Assembly: GCA_903918595.1 (NCBI GenBank)
Contig: CAIXFB010000114.1
Location: 1-8,623, forward strand
Length of the DNA stretch: 8,623 nt
DNA from: an uncultured Actinomycetes bacterium
GTDB lineage: Bacteria; Actinomycetota; Actinomycetes; S36-B12
Direction of reading: 5' to 3'
Positions within the stretch are counted from its first letter, which is position 1. Each line of letters opens with the position of its first letter. The translations under genes were made by a program, and so were the position numbers. The notes beneath the pieces were generated by a model, which was given only the letters and a program-made list of their open reading frames with translations, was not told the DNA's origin and did no database searches. This document shows positions 1-5,276 of this stretch, in pieces.

Positions 1-1047
1 AATGAGGGTTCCAGACCAGCCGAGACCAAGGAGAAAGAGCCCAATTCCCAGGACCAGAACATTGTCTGCGGGTGCAGCAGCGCTGATCAGGCACGCGGCA
101 ACCAAAACCCCGATGCTCACCAACGTGATCTGAATTCGGCCGTACCGATCCACGGCCCAGCCCACCACGGGCGAGAGGGCATACATCCCGGCGATATGAA
201 CGCTGATCACCAAACCGATCAGTTGGAGCGTTACGTCAACGTGAGCCATATGGACGGGGGTCATCACCATGACCATCACCATCACGACATGGCCGATAGA
301 AATAATGGCGATGCCCAATATCGCGCGGGGCCTTGTCCGGAGGTGCTCGATGCCATCGCGCAAACGCGCGCTGGCTTTGGCACCGCCTGCGGCTTCTCGA
401 TGACCAGATGCCAGCAAATACGGGTCCGGCCGCAGAAACACAAAGAGGACTAATGCAGCTGCAGCAAGTGCTAGCCCAGTCACTACGTAAGGCCCCGAAA
501 GTTGCGGCAGGCCCAAGCGCAGCCCCAATAGACCGCTCGCATTGAGCAAGTTGGGGCCGAGAACCGCGCCAATCGTTGCAGCCCACACCACCCAGGAGAG
601 GGCCTTGGCCCTCGAGGTAGGTGTTGCGAGGTCCGTTGCTGCGTATCGAGCCTGATATCCCGCTGCGGAGGCAACTCCCACCAACAAACAGCCGCCATAG
701 ATCAAGACAAGCGATCGGGTGACCGCCCCGCTAATGACGATGACCGAACCCACTGCTCCGATGCCATAACCAGTTGCCAGTGCGGACCGCCTGCCCTTAC
801 TCAAAGCGATGCGTGCCAATGGCAACGCCAGGAGCGCGGCACCCAACACCCCAAAAGTCTGGGCAATTCCTGCTGCAGCTTCGGAATCAGCAATTGAGGC
901 CGCCAATAGGGCACCCGCCGGGATCGAGCCTGCGACAGCTATCCCACCCAGCACCTGTCCCGCCGAGAGAACTCGAACAGAGCGCCGTTGCACGATTTCC
1001 GCGTACTGAGCCCGTTCTTCAGTGCTCACGTCAGTAGACGAAGTCAT
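1..1047 (-). CDS. Major facilitator superfamily (MFS) transporter, C-terminus cut by window edge
   Basis: Open frame of 349 codons from ATG (1047-1045) with no stop before the window edge, so the last transmembrane helices are missing; MFS proteins usually have about 400 residues and 12 helices. The translation is a chain of hydrophobic segments (about residues 27-52, 61-80, 90-110, 113-132, 149-168, 185-205, 243-263, 274-294, 306-324, 329-347) with short charged loops. The loop after helix 2 (ARIALSKGRRSAL, 78-90) and the loop after the eighth segment (GWAVDRYGR, 296-304) resemble the MFS motif A G-x-x-x-D-R-x-G-R. A central basic loop (about 206-242) separates the two halves. A methionine/valine run MVMVMVM (256-262) lies in the first helix of the second half. 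The start codon overlaps the sulfotransferase stop (ATGA), implying translational coupling. Substrate is unknown; a drug/metabolite exporter role is an inference from general family resemblance. Confidence 0.85.
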   Translation of the reverse strand, partial: MTSSTDVSTEERAQYAEIVQRRSVRVLSAGQVLGGIAVAGSIPAGALLAASIADSEAAAGIAQTFGVLGAALLALPLARIALSKGRRSALATGYGIGAVGSVIVISGAVTRSLVLIYGGCLLVGVASAAGYQARYAATDLATPTSRAKALSWVVWAATIGAVLGPNLLNASGLLGLRLGLPQLSGPYVVTGLALAAAALVLFVFLRPDPYLLASGHREAAGGAKASARLRDGIEHLRTRPRAILGIAIISIGHVVMVMVMVMTPVHMAHVDVTLQLIGLVISVHIAGMYALSPVVGWAVDRYGRIQITLVSIGVLVAACLISAAAPADNVLVLGIGLFLLGLGWSGTLI

Positions 1048-1745
1048 TGCGTGGAGCCGTTTCCTTTGCCATGCACCAATTGCGCGGCCAGCGCAGAACG
1101 GACCGCATCATCATCTCGAGGCAAACCCAATGCATCAAAGGACTCGAGGACTAAGTCTGGATTGCCTGACCACTCCTCGTGCCTGAGCAGGCTCGAGCGA
1201 TTTTCTCCGGTGAGGACTCGGGAAACATCTCGATGGGCTTGCTCCAGCCATTGACGGGTGGTGCGCAGAACATTGAGGGCTTCAGGGTTTTCTGGCCACC
1301 AACCACTCTTGGCCGTCTGAACTTCGTCTCGAACGTTGAAAAGGTACCGAATTCCGGGGAACATCGTGTTGAGAAACAGTAGGTAGTCGAGCAGTTGCTC
1401 GTAGTCCTCGAAGTGTCCTGGCTCATAACGCACTTCCTTGAAGCCAATCCACGAAGTGTTTGGCCGAGGACGAAGGATGTGATCAACGACGTGCTCGCGA
1501 AGGTTCGCCAGAGTCTCGCGCGGATCGAGCTTGGCGGTGCCAAACCACGGGTGCCCCGGACGGCCGGCATGGTGTCGATCGGCGGAGGCCGCGATCGCGC
1601 GAGAGTAAAGGGCTAGTCCCCGAAGTGCGTTGTAGTTTTCGCCTCGAATGAGAACACCAGGCAAAGCATTGAGGGCCGATTGAAGTGCGGTGCTGCCCGT
1701 TCTTCCATAGGTGATGATGGTGAGATAGGACAGGTCTTGAGACAC
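1044..1745 (-). CDS. Small P-loop sulfotransferase family protein
   Basis: 233 residues from a GTG start. Near the N-terminus lies YGRTGSTAL (residues 13-21), matching the 5'-phosphosulfate-binding loop of PAPS-dependent sulfotransferases (R-x-G-[ST]-[ST]). GFKEVRY (101-107) and the segment FNVRDEVQTAKSGWW (136-150), with Arg139 and Ser147, match the region that binds the 3'-phosphate of PAPS. The length fits the short bacterial Sulfotransfer_3-like group. These enzymes transfer sulfate from PAPS to a hydroxyl or amino group of a glycan, lipid or small molecule; the acceptor cannot be read from the sequence. No signal peptide or membrane segment is visible, so it is probably cytoplasmic. The gene starts 9 bases after the DUF3046 stop with only a weak SD-like GAGG, and its stop overlaps the MFS start as ATGA, so it appears to belong to the clgR-DUF3046 transcript and to form a pair with the transporter. 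recA usually occupies this position. Confidence 0.85.
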   Translation of the reverse strand: MSQDLSYLTIITYGRTGSTALQSALNALPGVLIRGENYNALRGLALYSRAIAASADRHHAGRPGHPWFGTAKLDPRETLANLREHVVDHILRPRPNTSWIGFKEVRYEPGHFEDYEQLLDYLLFLNTMFPGIRYLFNVRDEVQTAKSGWWPENPEALNVLRTTRQWLEQAHRDVSRVLTGENRSSLLRHEEWSGNPDLVLESFDALGLPRDDDAVRSALAAQLVHGKGNGSTQ

Positions 1746-1754
1746 GGCCTCAAC

Positions 1755-1946
1755 TTAGACCAGCGTCGAGGGAACTTCGACCGACTCACAGACGGCCCGC
1801 CAAATATCGCGGGTTTCTACCCCCGCAGCGATGGCGTCAATGACGCTCAGACCGATACCGGGTAGCACGATGTCGCGGGCCCAAGAATGGGCATAGAGCG
1901 GTCCAAGGGTGAGTTCAAGGCGCTCCCAGAAATCGGTGAGACGCAT
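1755..1946 (-). CDS. DUF3046 family protein
   Basis: 63 residues from ATG (1946-1944), ending in TAA. The protein matches the small actinobacterial DUF3046 family along its whole length: start MRLTDFWERLE, the central LGPLYAHSWARDIVLPGI with a conserved Tyr and Ser-Trp-Ala, and the C-terminal VETRDIWRAVCESVEVP. Its length is normal for the family. The function is unknown; the gene is usually found between the clgR/cinA region and recA in actinobacteria, which supports the call. The 35 bases between the clgR stop and this start contain no convincing Shine-Dalgarno and no terminator, so it probably shares the clgR transcript. It is followed after 9 bases by a sulfotransferase gene instead of recA. 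Confidence 0.9.
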   Translation of the reverse strand: MRLTDFWERLELTLGPLYAHSWARDIVLPGIGLSVIDAIAAGVETRDIWRAVCESVEVPSTLV

Positions 1947-1981
1947 CAGTGCGGATGACAGACAGTCGAGTCGAGGGTGCG

Positions 1982-2227
1982 TTAGGAGACGTACTCTGCA
2001 CGGGCAACTTGGTTGCTCACAGATGCCAATACATCAGACAGCGGAACCTCGAGCGCATCACAAATCGCTGCGAGCAACTCTGACGAGGCCTCTTTTTGAC
2101 CACGCTCAACCTCGGAGAGATAACCCAAGGAGACGGAGGCGGCACCAGAGACGTCGCGCAAAGTGCGACCCTGATCCTGCCGACGACGACGAAGCTCGTC
2201 GCCGATTACCTGTCGAAGAACGATCAT
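1982..2227 (-). CDS. clgR: ClgR-type XRE-family transcriptional regulator
   Basis: 81 residues, one cro/C1-type helix-turn-helix domain. After MIVLRQVIGDELRRRRQDQG come the HTH helices (TLRDVSGAASVS, then LGYLSEVERGQKEASSE at residues 34-50), a near-signature of ClgR, followed by LLAAICDALEVPLSDVL. Known ClgR proteins of Streptomyces, Corynebacterium and Mycobacterium activate clpP/clpC and other protease or stress genes and are themselves unstable. The start at 2227 is chosen because a strong AAGGAGG lies 5 bases upstream; an in-frame GTG just before it gives one extra codon only. A longer frame reaching 2281 runs through the SD and the probable promoter and is unlikely. The C-terminus (ARAEYVS) lacks the Ala-Ala end reported for some ClgR proteins. 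It sits between cinA and DUF3046, as in many actinobacteria. Confidence 0.9.
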   Translation of the reverse strand: MIVLRQVIGDELRRRRQDQGRTLRDVSGAASVSLGYLSEVERGQKEASSELLAAICDALEVPLSDVLASVSNQVARAEYVS

Positions 2228-2240
2228 CACTGCCTCCTTG
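2228..2240 (-). promoter_or_regulatory. Strong ribosome binding site of clgR
   Basis: On the minus strand the bases before ATG 2227 read AAGGAGG-CAGTG-ATG, giving a complete Shine-Dalgarno at optimal 5-base spacing. It fixes the clgR start at 2227 (or the adjacent GTG at 2230) and excludes the longer 99-residue reading. It is the clearest SD in this window, contrasting with ftsK, the HTH gene and rimO, which have none. Confidence 0.85.
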
Positions 2241-2250
2241 TCTACGCCCC

Positions 2251-2281
2251 ACACTAACCCCACCTGCCCTTTGGCGCTCAA
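2251..2281 (-). promoter_or_regulatory. Possible clgR promoter with ClgR-like operator
   Basis: Minus-strand TTGAGC (2281-2276) and TAGTGT (2256-2251) could be -35 and -10 elements, though the 19-base spacer is longer than ideal. Transcription would start about 7 bases downstream, leaving a short leader containing the AAGGAGG. Overlapping the -35, CGCCAAAGGGC (2276-2266) resembles the ClgR operator I recall from Corynebacterium (core CGCYNANRGCG), agreeing at 9 of 11 positions but failing at the last two. If real it would allow autoregulation, as known for ClgR. This is suggestive only. Confidence 0.35.
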
Positions 2282-2329
2282 GGACGGGTAAATCGGACTG
2301 TCCTCTCTTCAACGTATGCTGGTCCGGAG

Positions 2330-2809
2330 TTATTCCCGGTCAAGTTCACCGTCGAGGAGCCGTAAGGCTTCGGCAACCGCACCGCGCCTGATTTCTTCGC
2401 GGTTTCCAGACAATTGGAAATGTGCGCTTCGTTCTTCTGCTCCCCCGCAAATCGCAATCCACACGGACCCCACGTCGGCGCCATCGTGAGGGTCCGGCCC
2501 CGCCGCCCCGGTTGTGCCCACACCGAAATTGGCTTTCATGAGGCGGATGGCTCCCTGCGCCATCTCGATGGCCACCTCTCGAGACACCAGTCCATGGGAA
2601 AGTGCATCTTCGGTCACGCTGAGCACGTCTTTTTTGACGTCGGAATGGTAGGCGATCACCCCGCCCCGCAGAACTGCAGAGGCCCCTGGAACCGAGGACA
2701 GTGCGGATGCGACCCATCCGGCCGTGACAGATTCACCAGTAGCGATCGTGCGGTTGGCGGCTCGTGCTTTGGCGATGACCGTCTCGGCGAGTTCATCAAT
2801 ACCCGTCAT
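2330..2809 (-). CDS. pncC: CinA C-terminal domain protein, nicotinamide-nucleotide amidohydrolase (PncC type)
   Basis: 159 residues, about the size of a stand-alone CinA-C domain; the N-terminal molybdopterin-binding-like domain of full CinA is absent, which is usual for actinobacterial members. Conserved blocks are TGESVTAG (24-31) with the likely catalytic Ser27, GGVIAYHSDVKKDVL (49-63) with Tyr54 and Lys59, and GVGTTGAAGPDPHDG in the third quarter, corresponding to the family's TG-x-AGP-x-GG. The C-terminal half ends with a helix rich in basic and acidic residues. The family hydrolyses nicotinamide mononucleotide to nicotinate mononucleotide and ammonia, returning NMN (for example from NAD-dependent DNA ligase) to NAD synthesis; it acts in the cytoplasm. 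The start ATG (2809) overlaps the pgsA stop as ATGA and is preceded by a G-rich SD-like GGGGGG, so it is coupled to pgsA. Often annotated as competence/damage-inducible protein CinA, although a role in competence is not implied here. Confidence 0.92.
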   Translation of the reverse strand: MTGIDELAETVIAKARAANRTIATGESVTAGWVASALSSVPGASAVLRGGVIAYHSDVKKDVLSVTEDALSHGLVSREVAIEMAQGAIRLMKANFGVGTTGAAGPDPHDGADVGSVWIAICGGAEERSAHFQLSGNREEIRRGAVAEALRLLDGELDRE

Positions 2810-3390
2810 GTTCCCCCCGAAAGACCCCGTTGAACAGATCTGATCTGCCGGAAATAGTCCAGCCCAGTCACAACCGTGACTATCAGTGCGGCCGCCATCA
2901 TCACCTGTGATGCCAATTCCCAGCCAGGAATGGGGACAAAAGCCAAGTACATAGTGATAGCGACGGTTTGCAGAAGGGTTTTCACTTTGCCTCCCCGTGA
3001 AGCACTGATCACCACATCGCGCGCGATATTCAGCCGCATTCCGGTGATGATCAACTCACGAGCAAGGATCACAATGGTCACCCACCACCACAAATCGCCC
3101 ATCCAAGATAAGCCAATGAGCGCAACACCGATGAGCGCTTTATCCGCGATGGGATCGAGCAATGCGCCTAATGGAGTCTCTAGTCCCCGCCTACGGGCCA
3201 AAGCACCGTCTAGCAGATCAGTCAACGAGGCGGCGAGAAACACCACGGCCGCAAAGTCTCGTGCGCCAGTACTTCCTTGACTCCCCAGATACATGAGCCA
3301 GCCGAGGAGCGGGACGCAGGCTAAACGCAGCACAGTGAGCACGTTGGCCACGTTTACGTTGCCAGCTTGGTGTGCCCGATTTTCTATCAC
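2806..3390 (-). CDS. pgsA: CDP-diacylglycerol--glycerol-3-phosphate 3-phosphatidyltransferase
   Basis: 194 residues from GTG 3390. The complete CDP-alcohol phosphatidyltransferase signature D-x2-D-G-x2-A-R-x8-G-x3-D-x3-D is present (Asp58, Asp61, Gly62, Ala65, Arg66, Gly75, Asp79, Asp83); the aspartates bind the metal and CDP-lipid. Hydrophobic segments at about 20-35, 45-57, 85-115, 140-156 and 160-178 make it an integral membrane protein. It joins glycerol-3-phosphate to CDP-diacylglycerol to form phosphatidylglycerophosphate, the committed step to phosphatidylglycerol and cardiolipin. The family also contains phosphatidylinositol-phosphate synthase, but the position next to rimO and cinA is that of the PgsA type. 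The start is chosen because GGAGG lies 4 bases before GTG 3390, and this GTG overlaps the rimO TGA (GTGA); the longer frame to 3435 would extend into rimO. Confidence 0.92.
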   Translation of the reverse strand: MIENRAHQAGNVNVANVLTVLRLACVPLLGWLMYLGSQGSTGARDFAAVVFLAASLTDLLDGALARRRGLETPLGALLDPIADKALIGVALIGLSWMGDLWWWVTIVILARELIITGMRLNIARDVVISASRGGKVKTLLQTVAITMYLAFVPIPGWELASQVMMAAALIVTVVTGLDYFRQIRSVQRGLSGGT

Positions 3391-4838
3391 TCGTCCTCCG
3401 CCACCTGCTCGCACAGCAGGTCCAGCCCCGCACAATCAGTGACCCGAGCCCGAACGATGGCTCCGACGAGCGGCGGCGTGGTTGCCGCACCTGGAGCAGG
3501 GCTAACAATCGACTCGGCATCATCTGGACCTTGATGACCAGCACGACCGGTGGCTACCCACTCTTCGTCAGAGATGTCAACCTCCTCGATGAGCACCTCG
3601 ACGATCGATCCAATGCGATCCTCAGCCCGCTGGGCCATGAGCTCCTCGGCCAGGGCAGTAATCATTTTCACCCGCGCATCGACTACCTCAGTGGGAACCT
3701 TGTCGGTAAAGGTGAACGCTTCAGTGCCATCTTCATCGCTGTAGCCGAACACACCAATCGCGTCGAGTCGTGCTCGCTCGAGGAACTGCACCAAGATCTC
3801 TACGTCTTGCTCTTCCTCACCAGGGAATCCGACAATGACATTGCTGCGGATCCCGGCCTCGGGGTCCAATGCGCGAATGGTGTCAACGAGTTCGCAGAAC
3901 TCTTCCAAACCACCGAATCGACGCATCCTGCGCAGTACCTTCGGACTCGCATGTTGGAACGAAAGATCAAAATACGGTGCGATCACTTCCGTGCGCGCCA
4001 TGACTTCCAAGAGGCCCGGGCGAACCTCGGCAGGCTGTAGGTAGGCGACTCGAGCACGGGTGATCGTTGTTTCCTGGCCAATCGCCGGCAACAACGACTC
4101 CAACAATCGAATATCTCCCAAGTCTTTGCCGTACGACGTGGAGTTTTCACTGACGAGGACAACCTCGCTGACGCCTTCATCGACTAACCACGCAATTTCG
4201 GCCAGCACATCAGCAGGTGGGCGGGAGATGAAAGAGCCTCGAAAACTTGGTATCGCACAAAAAGTGCATCGTCGATCGCACCCGGAGGCCAACTTCACAG
4301 GAGCAACGGGGCTGCCGTCTAGGCGCTTTCGAAGCACCGGTGGGGACCACCCCGGGATAACTTCGTTGTCTCCGTGGCCTGGGATGGCTACGGCCGTATC
4401 CATCCGATCAATCGGAGAAATCGGCAGCAACCTGCGCCGGTCTCGAGGGGCGTGCGGTACATGCGGTTCCCCCGCCAGGAGTGAGCGCAAACGGTTTCCG
4501 ATGTCTGCATAGTCGTCAAAACCCAACACCGCGTCAGCCTCTGGCAACGATTCGGCTAATTCGGCGCCATACCTTTCCGCGAGACAGCCGACGGCGACCA
4601 CGATGGGTCCAGATGACTCACTCTTATATTCCGCCGCGGCCAGAACCGCATCTATCGAATCCTTCTTTGCCACGTCAACGAAGCCACAGGTATTCACTAC
4701 GACCGCATCTGCGCCCTCAGCTGTATCTACGAGAACCCAACCATCGCCGATCAGCCGGGCGGCTAATTCCTCAGAATCCACATCATTTCGGGCACAACCA
4801 AGGGTCTCGACATACACGGATCGCGTTTCGGTGGCCAC
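3387..4838 (-). CDS. rimO: Ribosomal protein S12 (Asp88) methylthiotransferase RimO
   Basis: 483 residues. The N-terminal MTTase domain has the three cluster-binding cysteines Cys15 (ETLGCARND), Cys51 (VVNTCGF) and Cys85 (AVGCLAERY). The radical-SAM domain begins with Cys187-x3-Cys191-x2-Cys194 (CDRRCTFCAIPSFRG), followed by the typical SENSTSYGKDLGD, YLQPAE, DLSFQHAS and NVIVGFPGE blocks. The last 60-70 residues are a TRAM RNA/protein-binding domain. With two 4Fe-4S clusters and S-adenosylmethionine it puts a methylthio group on the conserved aspartate of ribosomal protein S12. YSDEDGTEA and the TLGCARNDVDSEE start are RimO-like rather than MiaB-like. The GTG start at 4838 is well fixed: an in-frame TAG lies only four codons upstream, no SD is present, and a TAGGCT -10-like box ends 6 bases before it, suggesting a leaderless message. 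First gene of the overlapping rimO-pgsA-cinA set. Length is slightly above average because of linkers near 128-170 and in the TRAM region (about 425-455). Confidence 0.95.
   Translation of the reverse strand: MATETRSVYVETLGCARNDVDSEELAARLIGDGWVLVDTAEGADAVVVNTCGFVDVAKKDSIDAVLAAAEYKSESSGPIVVAVGCLAERYGAELAESLPEADAVLGFDDYADIGNRLRSLLAGEPHVPHAPRDRRRLLPISPIDRMDTAVAIPGHGDNEVIPGWSPPVLRKRLDGSPVAPVKLASGCDRRCTFCAIPSFRGSFISRPPADVLAEIAWLVDEGVSEVVLVSENSTSYGKDLGDIRLLESLLPAIGQETTITRARVAYLQPAEVRPGLLEVMARTEVIAPYFDLSFQHASPKVLRRMRRFGGLEEFCELVDTIRALDPEAGIRSNVIVGFPGEEEQDVEILVQFLERARLDAIGVFGYSDEDGTEAFTFTDKVPTEVVDARVKMITALAEELMAQRAEDRIGSIVEVLIEEVDISDEEWVATGRAGHQGPDDAESIVSPAPGAATTPPLVGAIVRARVTDCAGLDLLCEQVAEDE
3391..3400 (-). 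promoter_or_regulatory. Ribosome binding site deciding the pgsA start
   Basis: Minus-strand GGAGG-ACGA-GTG places a Shine-Dalgarno 4 bases before the GTG at 3390, inside the end of rimO. Together with the GTGA stop-start overlap it supports translational coupling of pgsA to rimO and rejects the 15-residue longer N-terminus. Confidence 0.7.
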
Positions 4839-4844
4839 GCCTAC

Positions 4845-4873
4845 AGCCTACGGAAGTGATGATCCCCCACGAA
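4845..4873 (-). promoter_or_regulatory. Probable leaderless promoter of rimO
   Basis: Minus-strand TTCGTG (4873-4868), a 17-base spacer and TAGGCT (4850-4845) are followed by 6 bases and the GTG start. Transcription about 6-7 bases after the -10 would begin at the start codon. No Shine-Dalgarno exists between the in-frame stop (4850-4848) and GTG 4838, so translation of this gene must use a leaderless start or run on from upstream. The -10 matches the actinobacterial TANNNT form; the -35 is weak. Confidence 0.45.
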
Positions 4874-4898
4874 CTACTGGCTAACTTCCGCCGATGAA

Positions 4899-5153
4899 CT
4901 AATCTTCCGGTGGGAACTGGCTATCGAATTGTTCGAGCAACATTTCTGGCTCGATCCCCAAATAGACTGCAAGTCCACGGATTTGGCCACGGGCATAGAC
5001 TCGACCGCCACACGGGGAAAAGTCCTCGTTCTCCATCGAATCAATCACCAGCGCTCGGATTTTGGTCGCACCAGCAAGTTCATCCAAAGTAAGACCCTTG
5101 GCTAGGCGCGCCTGACGAAGTTCCTCGCCGATCACCACTGCCCTCGCAATCAT
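4899..5153 (-). CDS. Short HTH protein matching only the N-terminal domain of RodZ-like proteins
   Basis: 84 residues. After VIGEELRQARLAKGLTLDEL (7-26) come ATKIRALVIDSMENEDF (29-45) and CGGRVYARGQIRGLAVYLGI (48-67), the characteristic HTH_25/RodZ N-terminal domain, which in RodZ binds MreB rather than DNA. The actinobacterial gene between ftsK and rimO normally encodes this HTH domain followed by a membrane segment and an extracytoplasmic region. Here the protein stops at FPPED just after the HTH domain, with no hydrophobic segment, and only 60 bases remain before rimO, so no remnant of a C-terminal part is visible. It may act as a soluble regulator or an adaptor; function is unknown. The ATG (5153) has no SD; a well-formed promoter ends 9 bases upstream. 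The 60-base gap to rimO carries rimO's own putative promoter. Confidence 0.85.
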   Translation of the reverse strand: MIARAVVIGEELRQARLAKGLTLDELAGATKIRALVIDSMENEDFSPCGGRVYARGQIRGLAVYLGIEPEMLLEQFDSQFPPED

Positions 5154-5276
5154 GACTTGCCAAAAATAAGAATGTCTCGCCCTGAGAACAAGATAGAGCC
5201 TCGAGTGGAACTTCGGGTACTACTCGTCATTAATGAAACGAACTAAATATGAGGACAAGGCCGGAGCATTGATTTC
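5154..5276 (-). other. ftsK-HTH intergenic region with a 10-bp palindrome
   Basis: The longest non-coding stretch in the window (123 bases), visibly richer in A and T than its flanks. It contains the HTH-gene promoter at its downstream end and the perfect palindrome TCATTAATGA (5227-5236) about 36 bases upstream of the -35. No strong hairpin plus T-run is present after ftsK, so I see no convincing intrinsic terminator. Confidence 0.5.
5163..5191 (-). promoter_or_regulatory. Probable promoter of the RodZ-like HTH gene
   Basis: Minus-strand TTGTTC (5191-5186), a 17-base spacer and TATTTT (5168-5163) give the best-spaced -35/-10 pair in the window. The ATG follows the -10 by 9 bases, so the transcript would have only a 2-4-base leader and no Shine-Dalgarno, a near-leaderless arrangement common in actinobacteria. 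Confidence 0.5.

Noticed and set aside
196..453. Plus-strand frame with a histidine-rich GGHHHDHHHHD stretch, resembling a metal-binding protein
   Set aside because: It is antisense to the MFS gene; the His run is the complement of the ATG/GTG repeat coding for the Met-Val helix. No SD or homology supports it.
236..586. Minus-strand 116-codon frame
   Set aside because: It is an out-of-frame shadow of the MFS gene, whose uninterrupted frame from 1047 to the window edge gives a clear multi-helix membrane protein.
1982..2281. 99-residue version of ClgR
   Set aside because: The extra 18 residues would be encoded by the promoter/SD region, and the AAGGAGG 5 bases before ATG 2227 fixes the shorter start.
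2806..3435. 209-residue version of PgsA
   Set aside because: The first 15 codons overlap rimO and are Gly/Ala-rich; GGAGG before GTG 3390 and the GTGA overlap favour the 194-residue start.
3372..4040. Plus-strand 222-codon frame
   Set aside because: Antisense to rimO, which has all catalytic cysteines and full-length homology; the antisense product has no recognisable family.
5170..5200. Terminator-like TCTC-AGGGC-GAGA followed by a T-rich stretch
   Set aside because: The stem has only four pairs and lies far from the ftsK stop; the T-rich part is better read as the -10 of the HTH gene.
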